A stretch of 64,000 nucleotides of DNA from positions 1-64,000 of the forward strand of contig JBKBSO010000005.1 of assembly GCA_046291695.1 (NCBI GenBank), read 5' to 3'. The notes under the pieces were generated by a model. That model had not been told where the DNA came from, searched no databases, and was given only the letters and a program-made list of their open reading frames with translations. Shown piece by piece: positions 62,180 through 64,000 of this stretch; position 1 is the first letter of the stretch; every line of letters begins with the position of its first letter. The position numbers were made by a program, and so were the translations under genes. This DNA is from PNNG01 sp046291695. GTDB lineage: Bacteria > Bacteroidota > Bacteroidia > UBA7662.

Positions 62180-62678
62180 CACTTATGTAGGTTTTGAGCT
62201 GGGCATACAAACGCTCGAAGGCAGTTTGAGCATCGCACTCAGGCCAGCTTATTTCGAGCTGACAAAGGTCGTTATTTTTATGCGGATTTACTGCAACTGT
62301 GCGGTATGAATGTGCTATAGCCATCAAATATTGCAGGCATGGTTCAGGATTTGGCGCCAAAAGTACACTTAACATGAAATGCTTCGCCTGTACTTCGTGA
62401 AGCATGGCCGGAGGAGGAAGCTTGGAATGACTGATGTTTTCAGCCGTTAGCACTAAGGTACCATGAGGAGCATTTTGCGCCTCATAAGCGGCCAGCATAC
62501 AGCCGCTGGCTTGCTGCTTTTCGAAAATTAAGCGCGCCAAAGCCACTTGCTGGGCATCCCTGCCATCGTACACCACCAGCCAACCGCCTCCGGCGAGTCG
62601 GATACTTTGGCGCTGACTCAATGCCTTTTTAAATTGCTTTCGCCAGAGGATATTGCGTATAAAATCAGGCGGTCTCAT
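62169..62678 (-). CDS. Conserved protein of unknown function between ligA and dapA
   Basis: A 169-residue protein seen in Bacteroidota next to ligA and dapA, which I recall as a DUF6913-type protein. It has no signal peptide and no hydrophobic helix. A basic N-terminal part (MRPPDFIRNILWRKQFKKAL) is followed by a small alpha/beta domain (WLVVYDGRDAQQVALARLIFEKQQ and LLAPNPEPCLQYLMAIAHSYRTVAVNP). The function is not known. It overlaps dapA by 11 bp and ligA by 4 bp, so the three are one operon. Confidence 0.75.
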   Translation of the reverse strand: MRPPDFIRNILWRKQFKKALSQRQSIRLAGGGWLVVYDGRDAQQVALARLIFEKQQASGCMLAAYEAQNAPHGTLVLTAENISHSKLPPPAMLHEVQAKHFMLSVLLAPNPEPCLQYLMAIAHSYRTVAVNPHKNNDLCQLEISWPECDAQTAFERLYAQLKTYISDVV

Positions 62679-64000
62679 GCAATCATAATTTCAAAGTGTT
62701 GCTCATCAATAATTTCGACGCCTAAATCCGTGGCTTTTTGTAGCTTACTTGGCCCCATGCCAGCGCCTGCCAGCAAATAATTGGTTTTGCCATTTACTCC
62801 CGATTGTACTTTGCCTCCGTGTTGTTCAATAAGGCTTTTGAGTGCATCGCGCTCATATTTTTCAAAAACACCCGAAACCACAAAATTCAAACCACTCAAT
62901 TTTTCCGACAAGCTCACTTCTTCGCTCGTATCGCGCGATAATTGCAAACCATACGCTTTCAAAGCTTGTATGATCTCTCGATTCACCGGATTGCCGAACC
63001 ATTCAACTACATTTTCGGCGATTTTACCTCCAATCTCATGTATGGCCACCAATGCAGCTTCATCGGCTGCCGCCAGCAAATCGATATTGGGGAAATGTTT
63101 GGCCAAAGTCTTGGCTACAGTTTCCCCCACCATCCTAATGCCAAGTCCGAACAACACCCGTTCGTAAGCTATGCTTTTTGAGGCTTCGAGCCCGTCAATG
63201 AGATTTTGTGCCGATTTTTCACCCATGCGTTCGAGCTGCAGTATTTGCGATTTTTGCAAACCATAAAAGTCCGCCGGTTGCCGCACCAAACCTGCCTCAA
63301 ACAATTGCTGAATAGTCTCTTTCCCAATGCTGTTGATGTCCATGGCCTTCCTGGCTACAAAATGTTCAAGCCGTCCTAATTGCTGGGGCGGACAGCCCGA
63401 CTGATTCGGACAATAATGTATAGCTTCAAGCTTTTGAAGTGCTGTGCCGCAATCGGGACAATGCTTAATAAAGATTACTTTTTCGGGAGCGATGCTGCGT
63501 TTGGATGTATCTACGCCGGTAAGTTTGGGGATGATTTCACCGCCTTTTTCTACATAAACGGTATCTCTGAGGTGCAAATCAAGACGTTCAATTTCGGCTT
63601 CATTGTACAAGGAAGCTCTTTTCACGGTTGTTCCTGCCAGCAAAACAGGTTTTAGATTGGCCACTGGTGTAATGGCTCCGGTGCGCCCAACCTGATAACT
63701 TACGCTTTCAAGGATGGTGCTGGCATTCATGGGCTTATACTTGTAGGCGATGGCCCAACGTGGCGATTTGGCCGTAAACCCCAACTCCTGACGATCGTTA
63801 AAGTTATCTACTTTCACCACTATGCCGTCAATCTCATAGCTTAATTCACTGCGTTTGGTCTCGAAGCTTTGAATGAAGCGCAATATGCCTTTGAGATCGG
63901 TTATGCCTGTTTGATGCTCGCAGACTTTAAACCCCCAGCTTTGGGCGGCTTCCATACTTTGTTGGTGCGATATAAAACGCTTTTCATCCGTGTTTAGATA
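62675..64000 (-). CDS. ligA: NAD-dependent DNA ligase LigA, C-terminal part (5' end outside window)
   Basis: The frame is open to the right edge of the window, so the N-terminal third (NMN and start of the adenylation domain, including the KxDG motif) lies outside. What is seen: the end of the adenylation domain (YEIDGIVVKVDNFNDRQELGFTAKSPRWAIAYKYKP), the OB fold (GRTGAITPVANLKPVLLAGTTVKRASLYNEAEIE), the zinc finger (CPDC...YCPNQSGCP), helix-hairpin-helix repeats, and a BRCT domain (about the last 75 residues, GLNFVVSGVFEKYERDALKSLI). It seals nicks in DNA replication. It is the first gene of a three-gene unit with the 169-residue gene and dapA. Confidence 0.96.
   Translation of the reverse strand, partial: YLNTDEKRFISHQQSMEAAQSWGFKVCEHQTGITDLKGILRFIQSFETKRSELSYEIDGIVVKVDNFNDRQELGFTAKSPRWAIAYKYKPMNASTILESVSYQVGRTGAITPVANLKPVLLAGTTVKRASLYNEAEIERLDLHLRDTVYVEKGGEIIPKLTGVDTSKRSIAPEKVIFIKHCPDCGTALQKLEAIHYCPNQSGCPPQQLGRLEHFVARKAMDINSIGKETIQQLFEAGLVRQPADFYGLQKSQILQLERMGEKSAQNLIDGLEASKSIAYERVLFGLGIRMVGETVAKTLAKHFPNIDLLAAADEAALVAIHEIGGKIAENVVEWFGNPVNREIIQALKAYGLQLSRDTSEEVSLSEKLSGLNFVVSGVFEKYERDALKSLIEQHGGKVQSGVNGKTNYLLAGAGMGPSKLQKATDLGVEIIDEQHFEIMIA

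Overview
The window is chromosomal DNA from a member of the phylum Bacteroidota. The evidence is a secreted SBBP/PKD protein ending in a gliding-motility (CHU_C, type IX secretion type B) sorting domain, several lipoproteins with a Cys-Asn-Asn or Cys-Lys-Lys start, a Bacteroidota-type LptD, promoter -7 elements of the form TAnnTTTG ahead of several genes, and an almost complete lack of strong Shine-Dalgarno sequences. Most of the window is ordinary housekeeping sequence with short intergenic gaps and many 1-11 bp gene overlaps.

Layout. 0-2.2 kb is a scarred region: the 3' part of an IS66 transposase, the tail of a TonB-like gene it cut, and an FkbM methyltransferase gene broken at a G8 tract. 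2.3-8.4 kb holds dps, a lipoprotein, a deoxynucleoside kinase next to trpS, then a tightly overlapping plsC-gatC-ABC ATPase-cobalamin adenosyltransferase operon and a DUF2795 gene. 8.5-13.8 kb is a cyanophycin locus: cphA, a divergent SulP transporter, and cphB. 13.8-21 kb carries a lone CoA-transferase A subunit, two small envelope genes, the large CHU_C protein, a GNAT-like gene and tRNA-Lys(UUU). 21.6-28.6 kb is envelope biology (MlaD-like, amidase, LptD, serine hydrolase, acyltransferase). 28.6-29.3 kb is a decayed VapBC-type toxin-antitoxin pair. 29.7-37.1 kb has a glyoxalase-fold protein, an SDR and a TetR/ABC/HlyD/TolC export operon whose ABC ATPase domain is strongly degenerate. 37.5-44.9 kb carries 3-hydroxyacyl-CoA dehydrogenase, a lipoprotein with a duplicated His/Cys motif, NAD(P)HX repair, an NlpC/P60 enzyme, an OmpA/TPR lipoprotein, FtsE and a glycosyltransferase. 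44.9-53.4 kb has another glycosyltransferase, recQ, a LolD-type ATPase, gyrB, an RluD-type synthase and a ClC channel. 53.7-64 kb has an AraC regulator, a ParM-like actin, an alanine/saccharopine dehydrogenase, CorA, hutU, an Lrp regulator, an unusual tRNA-like RNA, dapA, a small conserved gene and the 3' part of ligA.

The two most unusual items are: (1) at 61116-61242 a 127-nt RNA gene with a complete tRNA acceptor stem, Leu-like D arm, Asp-type anticodon loop (GUC), T arm and encoded CCA, but a variable region of about 55 nt; and (2) at 54877-56163 a ParM-family actin whose phosphate-1 motif lies near the C-terminus instead of at the N-terminus, i.e. an apparent circular permutation. Cyanophycin metabolism in a Bacteroidota genome and the degenerate ABC exporter are the next most notable systems.
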